Shown here one piece after another: positions 15,790 to 24,726 of a stretch of 55,998 nucleotides of DNA (the first letter of the stretch is position 1; the number at the start of each line of letters is the position of its first letter). The DNA lies in NCBI GenBank assembly GCA_014237925.1, contig JABACB010000007.1:1-55998 (forward strand), in the 5' to 3' direction. Under the pieces are notes generated by a model. It saw only the letters and a list, made by a program, of their open reading frames with translations. It searched no databases and had not been told where the DNA came from. The translations under genes and the position numbers were made by a program. The stretch is from Alphaproteobacteria bacterium. GTDB lineage: Bacteria > Pseudomonadota > Alphaproteobacteria > JABAAW01.

Positions 15790-16443
15790 ATGATCAAGGC
15801 TTCGCTCAAGGACGATATTGCGAGACGTCGTTTTTTGCATCTTGCGCCGTCGGCGGCTCTTTTTTCTGCGGCGCATCCTGTGACAAGGTTCGACGAGGGG
15901 TTGCGCGAACTGGTCTCCGAGATGTATCGAATCATGTACGAAGAGCGAGGCGTGGGGCTGGCGGCGCCGCAGGTGGGGGAGTCGATGCGCGTTGCGGTGA
16001 TCGATCTACAAGGGCGTTCTTTGCGCAAAGAAAAAGAAGAGGAGAGCGAACAAGGGGAGAGGAAAGAGCCTTCAGAAGCAGAAGCAACAAAAGAAGCAGC
16101 AGCAGAAGAGGCGGAGGACGATTGTCTTGAGGCACGCGAGCCTTTCGCGATGGTGAATCCTGAGATCGTTCGATTCGGCGAAGAGCGTCGGGTTTATGAG
16201 GAGGGTTGTCTTTCGTTTCCTGATTTGTTGGTGGAGGTCGAGCGTCCGCGCGAGGTGGAGGTTCGTTACTGGAATGTCGAAGGTGTCGAGCGTCGTGTGA
16301 GGGCGAGGGGGTTGCTTTCGGTATGTTTGCAGCATGAAATCGATCATTTGGAGGGACGAACGATCGTGGATTCTCTTTCGCGCCTGAAGCGGTCGATGGT
16401 ACTACGGAGGTTTGCGAAGCAGACGCGCCAGGCGCAACTCTAG
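15790..16443 (+). CDS. def: Peptide deformylase with charged insert
   Basis: 217 aa. All three signature motifs are present: GVGLAAPQVG (residues 54-63), EGCLS (138-142) and HEIDH (182-186), giving the metal ligands Cys and two His and the catalytic Glu. The enzyme removes the formyl group from nascent proteins. Between motifs 1 and 2 there is a Glu/Lys/Ala-rich low-complexity insert (about residues 77-115) that ordinary deformylases lack; it falls in a surface loop. The start ATG follows GAGAGGG. The gene is followed by fmt, as usual, so the formylation and deformylation functions are linked. Confidence 0.93.
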   Translation: MIKASLKDDIARRRFLHLAPSAALFSAAHPVTRFDEGLRELVSEMYRIMYEERGVGLAAPQVGESMRVAVIDLQGRSLRKEKEEESEQGERKEPSEAEATKEAAAEEAEDDCLEAREPFAMVNPEIVRFGEERRVYEEGCLSFPDLLVEVERPREVEVRYWNVEGVERRVRARGLLSVCLQHEIDHLEGRTIVDSLSRLKRSMVLRRFAKQTRQAQL

Positions 16444-16500
16444 GCGCAACTCCAAGGTAGCTCCAGGCGCAACTCCAAGCGTAGCTCCAGGCGTAGCTGT
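16441..16500. repeat. Degenerate 12-15-bp repeats after def
   Basis: Alternating GGCGCAACTCCAA and GCGTAGCTCCAG units begin at the def stop codon and fill the spacer toward fmt. Confidence 0.75.
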
Positions 16501-16523
16501 AGCGCGTTTCTGCCAAACGCGCT
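16501..16523 (+). terminator. 9-bp hairpin between def and fmt
   Basis: AGCGCGTTT, loop CTGCC, AAACGCGCT: a perfect stem, but followed by only two T before TGGG, so termination may be weak or factor-assisted. Confidence 0.35.
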
Positions 16524-16597
16524 TTGGGTGAATTTGGGTGAAGAAGCTGCGCCTTTTTGTTAAGGAAAATTCCATCTCTTATTGGCAGGATAGAACG

Positions 16598-17659
16598 ATG
16601 CCTAAAAAATCCACAGAATCGGCAAAACCCCTCTCCTCGATCGCGTTTTTCGGCAGCGGACCCTTCGCCGTTCCCATCGTCGCCCTGTTGCACGCGCAAA
16701 AAAAACTGCGCCTGCTGGTAACCCAAGACGACACAAAATTTTGGAAGAAGCGCGTAGGAAGCGAAGTCGAGATTTGGCACGGCGACCAAAGTTACGGCGC
16801 TCAAAGTTATGGCGACCAAGGCTGCGACGACCGACTGCATCGAATCTTGCTAGGCGAGGAAGGTAAGGGGAGGGTCGATGCGATCGTCACCGCAAGCTAC
16901 GGCTCTCGTCTGTCAGACGAAACTTTGCGTTGCGCTCGCTTAGGCAGCTACAATGTGCATGCCTCGCTGCTGCCGCGTTGGCGCGGTGCTTCGCCGATCC
17001 AACGCGCGATTCTGCACGGCGATACACAGAGCGGCGTTTCGATCATCAAGATGAGCGATCGGATCGATTGCGGCGGCGTCGTATTACGCAAGCGCGTCCT
17101 GCTGCGCGCATCTGAGACCTACGACAGCCTCGAAGAAAATCTCTCGGCATTGGGAGCAGCCGCGACCTCGGAGCTGTTGGAGAGCTTGTCGCACGGCGAG
17201 GTTTGCGCAGAACCGCAAGAAGAGTCCTCTGCCTGCTGGGCAGGCAAGCTGAGGCGCGAAGAAGGGTTGCTGGACTGGCATGCGCCGGCGGAGCATTTGG
17301 AGCGTCAAGTACGGGCGTTCTTGCGCTGGCCCGGCAGCTTTTTTTTCGTGCGTGGCGAACGCATCGTCGTGCATGCCGCGCGCCTTGAGGCATCTGCGAA
17401 GCGAGTAGCGGGCGAGAATGCCGCAGGCGAGAATGCCGCAGGCGAGAATGCCGCAGGCGAGAATGCTGGAAGAGTTTTGCGCACGCATCCCTATCCCATC
17501 GTCGCCTGCGGAGCGAAAGGCAACGAGGGCGCGTTGGGATTGTTGCGTCTTCAGCGCGCGGGGCGCAAGGCGCTGGAGGCAGCGGCGTTTCTGCGCGGCT
17601 TTCGTCTTGAGACGGGCGCGAATTTGTCAGAGTTTTCTTGCGTGAAGCATAGCGACTGA
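16598..17659 (+). CDS. fmt: Methionyl-tRNA formyltransferase
   Basis: 353 aa from the ATG at 16598, which has AGGAT upstream; a GTG 60 bases earlier is possible. Motifs: FFGSGPFAVP (in place of the common FMGTPDFAVP), NVHASLLPRWRGASPIQRAILHGD with the catalytic Asn and His, and SDRIDCGGVVL. The C-terminal anticodon-side domain is shorter and contains a repeat AGEN with five-residue period four times (about 17409-17466, 15-bp units). It formylates initiator Met-tRNA. The active-site Asp lies in the SDRID segment, slightly changed from the usual GLDTG. Confidence 0.9.
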   Translation: MPKKSTESAKPLSSIAFFGSGPFAVPIVALLHAQKKLRLLVTQDDTKFWKKRVGSEVEIWHGDQSYGAQSYGDQGCDDRLHRILLGEEGKGRVDAIVTASYGSRLSDETLRCARLGSYNVHASLLPRWRGASPIQRAILHGDTQSGVSIIKMSDRIDCGGVVLRKRVLLRASETYDSLEENLSALGAAATSELLESLSHGEVCAEPQEESSACWAGKLRREEGLLDWHAPAEHLERQVRAFLRWPGSFFFVRGERIVVHAARLEASAKRVAGENAAGENAAGENAAGENAGRVLRTHPYPIVACGAKGNEGALGLLRLQRAGRKALEAAAFLRGFRLETGANLSEFSCVKHSD

Positions 17660-17716
17660 CTAGGATGCGAAGAGCATGCTGAGGGCATGTTTTGTAAGTT
17701 TTTTGTGAGGTTTGCG

Positions 17717-18931
17717 ATGGCGAAGATTAGGGTGAAAAGTCCTGTCGTGGAGATGGACGGCGACGAGATGACAAGGATTATTTGGGGTCAGTTGAAGGAA
17801 CGCCTGATTCTGCCTTTTGTGGAGATGGACCTGAAATACTTCGACTTGGGAATCGAGCACCGCGACGCGACTGAGGACGCGGTGACGCGCGAAGCTGCTG
17901 CGGCGATCAAACGCTACGGGGTCGGGATCAAATGCGCGACGATCACCCCCGACGACAAGCGCGTCGAGGAGTTCGGCTTGAAACGGATGTGGCGATCTCC
18001 GAACGGAACGATTCGCAACATTTTGGACGGCACCGTTTTCCGCGAGCCGATCGTTTGCAAAAACATTCCTCGCCTTGTCAGCAGCTGGTCGAAGCCGATC
18101 ACGATCGCTCGCCATGCCTACGGCGATCAGTATCGCGCTCAGGAGTTTCGTGTGGCGGCGAAAGGTCGTCTTTCGCTGGTTTTCTCGCCTTCCTGCGGAG
18201 GCGCGGAAGAACGGCGCGAGATCTTTTCGTTCGACGAAGGGGGAGGAGTGGGGCTAGGCATGTTCAACACGGATGCTTCGATTCGAGGCTTTGCGCACGC
18301 TTGTTTTCGCTACGGCTTGTCGAAGGGATGGAATGTGTATCTTTCGACGAAGGACACGATCCTGAAGGTCTACGACGGAACGTTCAAGGCGCTGTTCCAA
18401 GAGATTTTCGACAGCGACTACCGCGCTTCGTACGAGGAGGCGGGCTTGGGTTACGAGCATCGTCTGATCGACGACATGGTGGCATTCGCGCTGAAATCGA
18501 AGGGAGGATTCTTGTGGGCCTGCAAAAACTACGACGGCGATGTTCAGTCGGATTCGCTGGCACAGGGGTTCGGCTCGCTGGGAATGATGACCTCGATTCT
18601 CTTGACGGCGGACGGGAAGTGCGTAGAGACGGAAGCGGCGCACGGCACGGTGACGCGCCACTTTCGCCTGCACCAACGCGGCGAGAAGACATCGACGAAT
18701 CCGACGGCGAGCTTGGCGGCTTGGGCTCGCGGCTTGCTTTGGCGCGCGCGCTTCGACGAGGACGAGAAGCTGGCGCATTTCGCGCGATGCTTGGAGGCGA
18801 GCGCGATCGCCACGATCGAAAGCGGACAGATGACAAAGGACTTGGCATTGTTGGCAGAATGCGATTTTCTGACGACGGAGGAGTTTTTGTCTGCAGTAGA
18901 AAAAAAATTGAGGAAAACTCTGTCCGAATAG
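17717..18931 (+). CDS. icd: NADP-dependent isocitrate dehydrogenase (eukaryote-like subfamily)
   Basis: 404 aa from the ATG at 17717, with GAGG eight bases upstream. It begins [22 protein letters not shown] and has [84 protein letters not shown] and [11 protein letters not shown] with [12 protein letters not shown]. These are the substrate- and NADP-binding motifs of the subfamily typical of alphaproteobacteria and mitochondria. It makes 2-oxoglutarate and NADPH in the TCA cycle. One residue block [20 protein letters not shown] is slightly expanded compared with relatives. Confidence 0.95.
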   Translation: MAKIRVKSPVVEMDGDEMTRIIWGQLKERLILPFVEMDLKYFDLGIEHRDATEDAVTREAAAAIKRYGVGIKCATITPDDKRVEEFGLKRMWRSPNGTIRNILDGTVFREPIVCKNIPRLVSSWSKPITIARHAYGDQYRAQEFRVAAKGRLSLVFSPSCGGAEERREIFSFDEGGGVGLGMFNTDASIRGFAHACFRYGLSKGWNVYLSTKDTILKVYDGTFKALFQEIFDSDYRASYEEAGLGYEHRLIDDMVAFALKSKGGFLWACKNYDGDVQSDSLAQGFGSLGMMTSILLTADGKCVETEAAHGTVTRHFRLHQRGEKTSTNPTASLAAWARGLLWRARFDEDEKLAHFARCLEASAIATIESGQMTKDLALLAECDFLTTEEFLSAVEKKLRKTLSE

Positions 18932-19012
18932 AGAGATTGTTGCTTAATCGGGCTTGCGTTGTGCTTCGCTATTTTGTAGGGTGGGGGCAACTTGGTGGCT
19001 TTCGGCACTTTT

Positions 19013-19100
19013 GGGCTAATGGCATGAACGCTAATGGCATGAACAAGGACATGAAAAGGACATGAACAAGACACGAAAACTAAGGACATGAAATTGGACA
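19013..19100. repeat. Short direct repeats (GGCATGAAC and GGACATGAA units)
   Basis: The 156-base spacer after icd holds two copies of a 15-bp CTAATGGCATGAACG unit followed by several GGACATGAA units reaching the start of the next gene. Confidence 0.7.
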
Positions 19101-19630
19101 TGAGGTTTTTCTGTCGTTGTCGCAAGATTTTGTCTAGCAGAATTTTGCTTGGCAGAGCTTCGTTTGCCCTTGTGACTTTTTGCCTTCCGTTTCTTTTGCT
19201 GTCGTGTTACACGACGAGGTTGGAGAGCGGTCGCGACGAGAAGGGTTCGTTGAGGGTTTCGCAGTCGGGTTTGGATATCGTCAACGATGTTCCGATTCCG
19301 CGCGGGGCTGTTTTGGACACCGAGCGTTCTCTGATCTTGGGACGCGGTTCGAATTGGACGGGTCGTCTTGTTTTTCGCGTGAATCGCCCGACGACAGTGC
19401 TTTTTTCGCTGTATCAGGCGGAGATGCCGCAGTTTGGCTGGCGGAGTCTGTCTGTGATTCAAGACGAGGTGAGCATTTTGCAATACACGATGGGCGCTCG
19501 TTTGGCGACGGTGCGCGTTTCGGGATTGGGCTTTCGCGGCTCTCGCGTCTCGATTTTGATGGCGCCGCGTGCGGAGGGAGGGGGCTTGTTGCCTTCGCAG
19601 CCCGGCTCGCCGAGCGGCGCGGGGCAGTAG
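19088..19630 (+). CDS. Conserved lipoprotein of unknown function
   Basis: 180 aa. A basic start and hydrophobic stretch (FALVTFCLPFLLLSC) end in a lipobox LLSC near residue 40, so export and lipid anchoring are likely. The mature part, VPIPRGAVLDTERSLILGRG, WTGRLVFRV, YQAEMPQFGWRSLSVIQDEVSILQYTMGARLATVRV, looks like a conserved beta-rich alphaproteobacterial lipoprotein whose function is not known to me. An alternative start is the second ATG at 19100. It ends 162 bases before rne. It is not clearly part of an operon. Confidence 0.6.
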   Translation: MKLDMRFFCRCRKILSSRILLGRASFALVTFCLPFLLLSCYTTRLESGRDEKGSLRVSQSGLDIVNDVPIPRGAVLDTERSLILGRGSNWTGRLVFRVNRPTTVLFSLYQAEMPQFGWRSLSVIQDEVSILQYTMGARLATVRVSGLGFRGSRVSILMAPRAEGGGLLPSQPGSPSGAGQ

Positions 19631-19791
19631 GGGTTGTATGACAAGGATTTCGGAGATCGACAGGGGGAAGGGGGGCGAACGGGGGGCATTTTCAACGGCT
19701 GCGTTTCTGCAGCAGATGACCATTGTCGCACGGGAGACGGAGCTGTTTGCAGCTACTGTTCTTGTTGCGCTTGAAAGAGGTAAGAACCCAC

Positions 19792-21999
19792 ATGACGAAA
19801 CGTATATTGATCGATGCTGCGCATCAAGAGGAGACCCGTGTTGCTTTGGTGGTGGATTCGCATATTGAAGAATATGTGAGCGAATCGTCGTCGCGCGCGG
19901 CGTTGAAGGGAAACATTTATTTGGGTCGTATCACGCGCATCGAGCCCTCTTTGCAGGCTGCGTTCGTGGATTACGGCGGCAGTAGGCATGGGTTCATCAG
20001 CTTTCACGACATCCACCCTGACTATTGCCGTATTCCCGTGTCTGACCGCGAGGAGGAGGCAGGGGAGGAAGATGCTTTGGCGGATGGGGAGGAAGCTGAA
20101 GGTGTATCAGAGGTCGGGGGCGACGGTGTAGAAGAGGGGTTTGCTGCGCACAAACGCCGTCGCAAGTCTTGGAATTTGCACCGCGAGTACAAGATTCAAG
20201 AGGTTTTGGGTCGAGAGAAGCCCTTGCTGGTGCAGGTGATCAAGGAGGAGCGTGGCACGAAGGGTGCGGCGCTTTCGACTTATCTTTCGTTGGCGGGACG
20301 TTGTTGTGTGTTGATACCGAACTCGACGCGCAGCGGCGGCATCAGCCGCAGGATCGAGGATCCGCGCGAGCGCAAGCGTCTGCGTGAGGTCGTTCGTTCT
20401 TTGGAGGTGCCCGAATCGATGTCGGTGATCGTGCGCACGGCGGTCAAGGGCTTGTCGAAGCAGGACATTGTTCGTGATTACGAGTATTTGCGAGGATTGT
20501 GGGAATCCGTTCGTCAGCGCACTTTAGTTGCGAAGGCGCCCGCGTTGATTCACGAGGAGGGCGATCTGATTTTGCGCACGCTGCGCGACATGTATACGGG
20601 CGATGTGGAGGATATCGTGGTGAGCGGCAAGACGGCGTTCGAATCGGCACGCGAGGCGATGGGTCGTCTTTCTTCTACGCATCGCAGGCGGATCAAGCAG
20701 CACAAATCTTCGGAGAGCAGCTTGTTTCAGGAGTTCGGAATTGAAGATCAGATATCGGCGATTTACCGTCCTCGAGTAGGTTTGCCTTCGGGGGGACATA
20801 TTGTTTTGCAGCAGACGGAGGCGCTGGTGTCGATCGATGTGAACTCCGGCAAGGCGACGCGCGAGCGGCATATCGAGGAGACGGCGTTGACGACGAACTT
20901 GGAAGCCGCCGAGTCGATCTCTCGTCAGTTGCGCTTGCGCGACTTGGCGGGGCTGATCGTGGTCGACTTCATCGACATGGAGAGCAGTCGTTCGAAGCAC
21001 GAGGTCGAGCGTTTGTTCAGCGACCATTTGAGCGTGGATCGCGCTCGAATTCAGATGGGGCGGATCAGTCATTTCAATTTGTTGGAACTGTCTCGCCAGC
21101 GTCTGCATCCTACTTTGACGGAGCGAGCGGGCTTGCCTTGCGGTTCTTGTGGCGGCACGGGTTATGTTCCTGCTCGCGGCATGGTGTTGCTGGGCTTTTT
21201 GCGGCTGTTGGAAGAATGCGCGAGCAAGTCGGTCAGAGGCGACATCATCGAGCTGCGTGTCGTCTCAGAGTTGGGCTTGACGCTGCTGAACGAGAAGCGC
21301 GAGGCGTTGCTTTCTTTGGAGGAGGGCTACGGGGTTAGAATCGTTGTCGTCGTCGATGCGGGGTTGCGTTTTGGCGAGTCGAAGTTGACGCGCATGCCTG
21401 GGGAATCTAGCGACGCTCGACCTTCGTCTTCGTCGCGCGTGCGCGAGGCTCGACCTTCGTCTTCGCCGCGCGTGCGCGAGGCTCGACCTTCGTCTTCGTC
21501 GCGCGTGCGTGAGGCTCGACCTTCGTCTTCGTCGCGTGAGCGCGAGGATGCACCTTCGTCGCGTGAGCGCGAGGATGCGCCTTCGCCGCGTGAGCGCGAG
21601 GCTTCACCTTCGCCGCGTGAGCGCGAGGATGCGCCTTCGCCGCGTGAGCATGAGGATGCTTCGGGCGACGAGGATACTTTCTTGCCGCCGCGCAAGGGAG
21701 AGGGTCGTCGTGGAGGTGTTCACCCGTCGGGTGTTCACCCGTCGGGTGTTCACCCGTCGGGTGTTCACCCGTCGGGTGCTCGCTCGTCGGGTGCTCGCTC
21801 GTCGGGTGCTCGCCCGTCGCGTCCGCGTCGTTCCTCGTCTCGCGGGGATGTCGCGGCTAGGGGCAGTGTTTCTGATGGGGAGGGCGTTGCTCGCTCTGCT
21901 TCGGCTCAACAGGACAGGAGGGTTGGCGAGAAGAGGGTTGAGCCGCAGCCCGACACGAGCGATCCGCGTGATTTTTGGGAGGCACCCTTGACGCACTAG
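19792..21999 (+). CDS. rne: Ribonuclease E/G with repetitive C-terminal tail
   Basis: 735 aa from the ATG at 19792 (AGAGG upstream). The S1 domain (GNIYLGRITRIEPSLQAAFVDYG) carries an acidic insert at about residues 86-118. The catalytic Asp pair falls at D349 (IDVNSG) and D392 (VDFIDM), the same 43-residue spacing as D303/D346 of E. coli RNase E. The zinc-link Cys pair is CGSC at 450-453. The last ~190 residues are not the usual degradosome scaffold but tandem repeats: SSSSRVREARP-like, then REREDAPS-like, then SGVHP and SGARS units. It processes rRNA and mRNA. How the repeats serve partner binding is unknown. Confidence 0.92.
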   Translation: MTKRILIDAAHQEETRVALVVDSHIEEYVSESSSRAALKGNIYLGRITRIEPSLQAAFVDYGGSRHGFISFHDIHPDYCRIPVSDREEEAGEEDALADGEEAEGVSEVGGDGVEEGFAAHKRRRKSWNLHREYKIQEVLGREKPLLVQVIKEERGTKGAALSTYLSLAGRCCVLIPNSTRSGGISRRIEDPRERKRLREVVRSLEVPESMSVIVRTAVKGLSKQDIVRDYEYLRGLWESVRQRTLVAKAPALIHEEGDLILRTLRDMYTGDVEDIVVSGKTAFESAREAMGRLSSTHRRRIKQHKSSESSLFQEFGIEDQISAIYRPRVGLPSGGHIVLQQTEALVSIDVNSGKATRERHIEETALTTNLEAAESISRQLRLRDLAGLIVVDFIDMESSRSKHEVERLFSDHLSVDRARIQMGRISHFNLLELSRQRLHPTLTERAGLPCGSCGGTGYVPARGMVLLGFLRLLEECASKSVRGDIIELRVVSELGLTLLNEKREALLSLEEGYGVRIVVVVDAGLRFGESKLTRMPGESSDARPSSSSRVREARPSSSPRVREARPSSSSRVREARPSSSSREREDAPSSREREDAPSPREREASPSPREREDAPSPREHEDASGDEDTFLPPRKGEGRRGGVHPSGVHPSGVHPSGVHPSGARSSGARSSGARPSRPRRSSSRGDVAARGSVSDGEGVARSASAQQDRRVGEKRVEPQPDTSDPRDFWEAPLTH
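21417..21816. repeat. In-frame tandem repeats in the rne tail
   Basis: Three families lie side by side: a 33-bp unit (21417-21540), a 27-bp unit (about 21541-21660), and a 15-bp GGTGTTCACCCGTCG-type unit (21714-21815). All lengths are multiples of three, so the frame is kept. Confidence 0.85.
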
Positions 22000-22047
22000 G
22001 CAAGGATCATGATCAGAATCATGATCAAGCTTAGGCTCAGGGTCAAG

Positions 22048-22515
22048 TCAAGGTGGGGAGTTCGTTTGTTGGAGCTTGACGGATTGGACGCTGTTGCTGC
22101 CTAGGAAGGCGTTGATGTTGTTGAGCAATTGCGTCGTGCGGTGCAGGGCGATGGGGGCGAAGGCTTGTTCGACGCTGATGGTGAGGGTTGTGTTGGCGGG
22201 AGATTGCGAGAGATGGGTGGGGGTTGCGTGCTTGAAAAAATCTTCGGGAGCTATTCTTGTCCAGTTGTTTTGAATCGTTGTGAGAAGTTTTTTTGCGGGT
22301 TGTCTGCGGCTGAGTTTCGCGGTGATCCTTGCCGTGAGAGTGCCGATGGCGTGCGTTGGACGGTATCCATGTCCAGACGGACGAAGGGGCGGACGAGAGG
22401 ACGGGTGAGAGGACGGGCGAGAGGACGGGCGAGAGGACGGGTGATGCAAGGGGTTGCGGGAAGGCGGCAGCGAGGAGGGCGGCAGCGAGGAGGGCGGCGG
22501 CGGCGGTGACGACAT
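22048..22515 (-). CDS. DUF721/DciA-like protein
   Basis: 155 aa from the ATG at 22515. The C-terminal ~100 residues match the DUF721/DciA pattern: KLLTTIQNNWTRIAPEDFFKHATPTHLS, then TLTISVEQAFAPIALHRTTQLLNNINAFLG. The N-terminal 50 residues are Pro/Ser repeats (SSRPSSRP, encoded by an 11-12-bp DNA repeat) and probably disordered. DciA-type proteins help load the replicative helicase. The gene is divergent from mutY, an arrangement known in alphaproteobacteria. A longer start at 22563 would overlap mutY. Confidence 0.6.
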   Translation of the reverse strand: MSSPPPPPSSLPPSSLPPSRNPLHHPSSRPSSRPSSHPSSRPPLRPSGHGYRPTHAIGTLTARITAKLSRRQPAKKLLTTIQNNWTRIAPEDFFKHATPTHLSQSPANTTLTISVEQAFAPIALHRTTQLLNNINAFLGSNSVQSVKLQQTNSPP

Positions 22516-22542
22516 GGGGTTGAGTGTAGAGGGTGAGGCATC

Positions 22543-23736
22543 GTGAAGGTTGCACAAAATCATCCCTCCTTCTCGCGTTGCGTTTTGGGGTGGTATCGTC
22601 GGAACGGCCGCAGTCTGCCTTGGCGCGACGACTTGGCGCGAGAAAGGGATCCTTCCTTGCGCGCTTACCGCGCTTGGGTTGCGGAGACGATGCTACAACA
22701 GACGACGGTTTCGACGGTGCTTTCGCGGTATCGTCCTTTCTTGGCAAGATTCCCCAGTGTCGATGCGCTGGCTGCGGCTACGCTTGAGAGTCTGTTGCAT
22801 GCGTGGCAGGGCTTGGGTTACTACGCTCGTGCGCGGCGTTTGCACGAGGCTGCGAAGAGGGTTTCTGTCGAAGGGTTTCCTTCTTGTCACGCCGAGTGGC
22901 GTGCGCTTGCGGGGGTTGGCGACTACACGGCTTCTGCCTTGAGCGCGCTCGTGGGGGGGCGGCGTGTTGTTGTGATGGATACGAACATCCGTCGTCTTTA
23001 CGCTCGGCTTTTTGCCGAAAACGATGGCGGCAGGCTGGCGGAGCTTGCCGAGCGTGTCTTGCCTGCAAGAGCTTGCGGCGACTACACGCAGGCTCTGATG
23101 GATTTGGGGGCGGGAGTTTGCAAGGCGCGCGAGCCGCGTTGTGGGAATTGTCCAGTGCGAGGTTTTTGCGAGGCGTACGAGCGTGATGCGACGGGCGACT
23201 TTCCTGTTGTTCGCGCGAAGCCAGAGCGTCCTTTGCGTCGAGCGACAGTGCTGTTCGTTGTGAGGCGCGAGGGTGAGCGGCGTTTTCTGTTGTTCTGCAA
23301 GAGCGAGAGGGAGGGATTGTTGGGGGGGTTGTCGGAGTTGCCTTCGAGCGACTTCAGGGACAAGAACTTGCGCGAGGACTGGAATTCGGAGAAGGTGTTG
23401 CGGAAGATTTTCTCGCGCCTACCGATGAAAACGGTGAGAAGGAGATGTTTGGGGGGAGCGCGTGTGTTGCCAAGTGTGTTGCCAAGTGTGTTGCCAAGTG
23501 TGTTGCCGAATGTGTTACATGGGTTCACGCATTTTCGGCTGTTGTTGCGACTTGTAGAGGCGGAGGTTGTAGAAGGTGCGAGCAATGGAGGAGATGTTGT
23601 TGCGCCGTATTTTTGGCAGGAGATGGATAGGGAAGGAAAATTTTCCGACTTGGCATTGTCTACGTTGATGCGCAAGGCGTTGGCGGCGTATGCGGAAGTT
23701 CGAGGTGGCGTTGAGAACGGCTTGTATCAGTGCTGA
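22543..23736 (+). CDS. mutY: A/G-specific adenine glycosylase MutY
   Basis: 397 aa. The helix-hairpin-helix segment LAGVGDYTASAL (residues 122-133) and the catalytic residues Glu48 (AETMLQQTTV) and Asp146 (VMDTNIRRL) are present. The 4Fe-4S ligands are C193-X6-C200-X2-C203-X5-C209. The C-terminal NUDIX-like domain that reads 8-oxoG shows HGFTHFRL. Inside it, LPSV is repeated four times in a 12-bp DNA repeat (23465-23512), a surface-loop insertion. The protein removes A paired with 8-oxoG. Divergent partner: the DUF721 gene. Confidence 0.93.
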   Translation: MKVAQNHPSFSRCVLGWYRRNGRSLPWRDDLARERDPSLRAYRAWVAETMLQQTTVSTVLSRYRPFLARFPSVDALAAATLESLLHAWQGLGYYARARRLHEAAKRVSVEGFPSCHAEWRALAGVGDYTASALSALVGGRRVVVMDTNIRRLYARLFAENDGGRLAELAERVLPARACGDYTQALMDLGAGVCKAREPRCGNCPVRGFCEAYERDATGDFPVVRAKPERPLRRATVLFVVRREGERRFLLFCKSEREGLLGGLSELPSSDFRDKNLREDWNSEKVLRKIFSRLPMKTVRRRCLGGARVLPSVLPSVLPSVLPNVLHGFTHFRLLLRLVEAEVVEGASNGGDVVAPYFWQEMDREGKFSDLALSTLMRKALAAYAEVRGGVENGLYQC

Positions 23737-23989
23737 GCTTTTTGGCGATAAAAATTGGAAATTCCATGCTCGTTCCCAAATCTGCCAAAAGAGGCAAGAA
23801 TGGGGAGTTTTCAGGCAACTTTGGGCGACAAGATCGGAAACCTCGCCATCGGAAATTTTGCCATCGGAAATTTTGCCAAGAAAGACACGATCTCTGCCGC
23901 TCAAGGATGGCAAGGATGGATTTTTCTAAACATTCTGTCGCGTACACGCAGGATGGACCAGGATGGACCAGGATGGACTAGGGGAGGGG
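23737..23989. repeat. Convergent mutY-rlmE spacer made of short repeats
   Basis: No gene is supported here. It contains a CCATCGGAAATTTTG unit repeated twice (about 23846-23880), a GACCAGGATG unit repeated three times (23952-23982), and a segment related to the spacer upstream of thrS. Confidence 0.7.
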
Positions 23990-24703
23990 TTACGTTGTTC
24001 CTCGAAAGCCGCTTGCCACCCAGTAGATTTCGTTCGCACCAGGTCTGCTTGCAACCGAGCGCACCGCTTGCACTTTTTCGAATCTCTCTCTCACGCGCGT
24101 CCACAACTCTGCCTCTTCGGTGGAATGACGCATTTTGACGATCCAGTCTCCCCCTTCCTCCAAGACCGTCTCGACGATCGGCAGGATCTCTGCCACCACG
24201 ACGCCAAACCTCGTGTTGTCCAAGCGCGCCAGCCCCACCGTGTTCGGCGCGACGTCGCACAAGACAAGTTCTGCCTTGCCCCCCAACGCTTCGGTCACAC
24301 GCGCGGGCAAAGCAGCTGCTTCGTCGGCTATCTCCAAGTCGCAACGCAAGAGTCGTATGCGCGGCTCAGCGAACGGCTCGATCGGCTTTTTGTCGACGGC
24401 AAGAACAACAGCCTCAGGCGCCGTCTCGGCTGCCACCTGAGACCAGCTTCCTGGGGCTGCGCCCAAATCGAGGATGCGTCGCCTTCCTTGGCACAAGGCA
24501 AAACGTTGCTCCAAATCGATGAGCTTGAAGGCGGCGCGCGAGCGATAGACCTTCTGTTGCAAAAACCTTGCGCGCGCAAAACGATCGGGCTTGGCGTAGG
24601 AGGCACCCCCTTCGCGCATGTTGAGCGCACGCGTCAAGAGCGTCTTGAGCGGTGCGCTGTTTTTTTTTGCGGGCGCGAATTGCACGATTCGAGCTTTGCT
24701 CAT
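23990..24703 (-). CDS. rlmE: 23S rRNA (uridine-2552) 2'-O-methyltransferase
   Basis: 237 aa from the ATG at 24703. Family marks: KVYRSRAAFKLIDLEQRF, SAM site ILDLGAAPGSWSQVA, catalytic tetrad K (KVYRSR), D (VLCDVAPNTVG), K (DWIVKMRHS) and E (SRPGANEIYWVASGF). It methylates the ribosomal A loop during late 50S assembly. Its gene follows ppx, a pairing common in alphaproteobacteria, separated by 23 bases. The N-terminal 30 residues are basic and may help hold rRNA. Confidence 0.93.
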   Translation of the reverse strand: MSKARIVQFAPAKKNSAPLKTLLTRALNMREGGASYAKPDRFARARFLQQKVYRSRAAFKLIDLEQRFALCQGRRRILDLGAAPGSWSQVAAETAPEAVVLAVDKKPIEPFAEPRIRLLRCDLEIADEAAALPARVTEALGGKAELVLCDVAPNTVGLARLDNTRFGVVVAEILPIVETVLEEGGDWIVKMRHSTEEAELWTRVRERFEKVQAVRSVASRPGANEIYWVASGFRGTT

Positions 24704-24726
24704 GGGAGAGGGAGGAAGTTTTTTTG

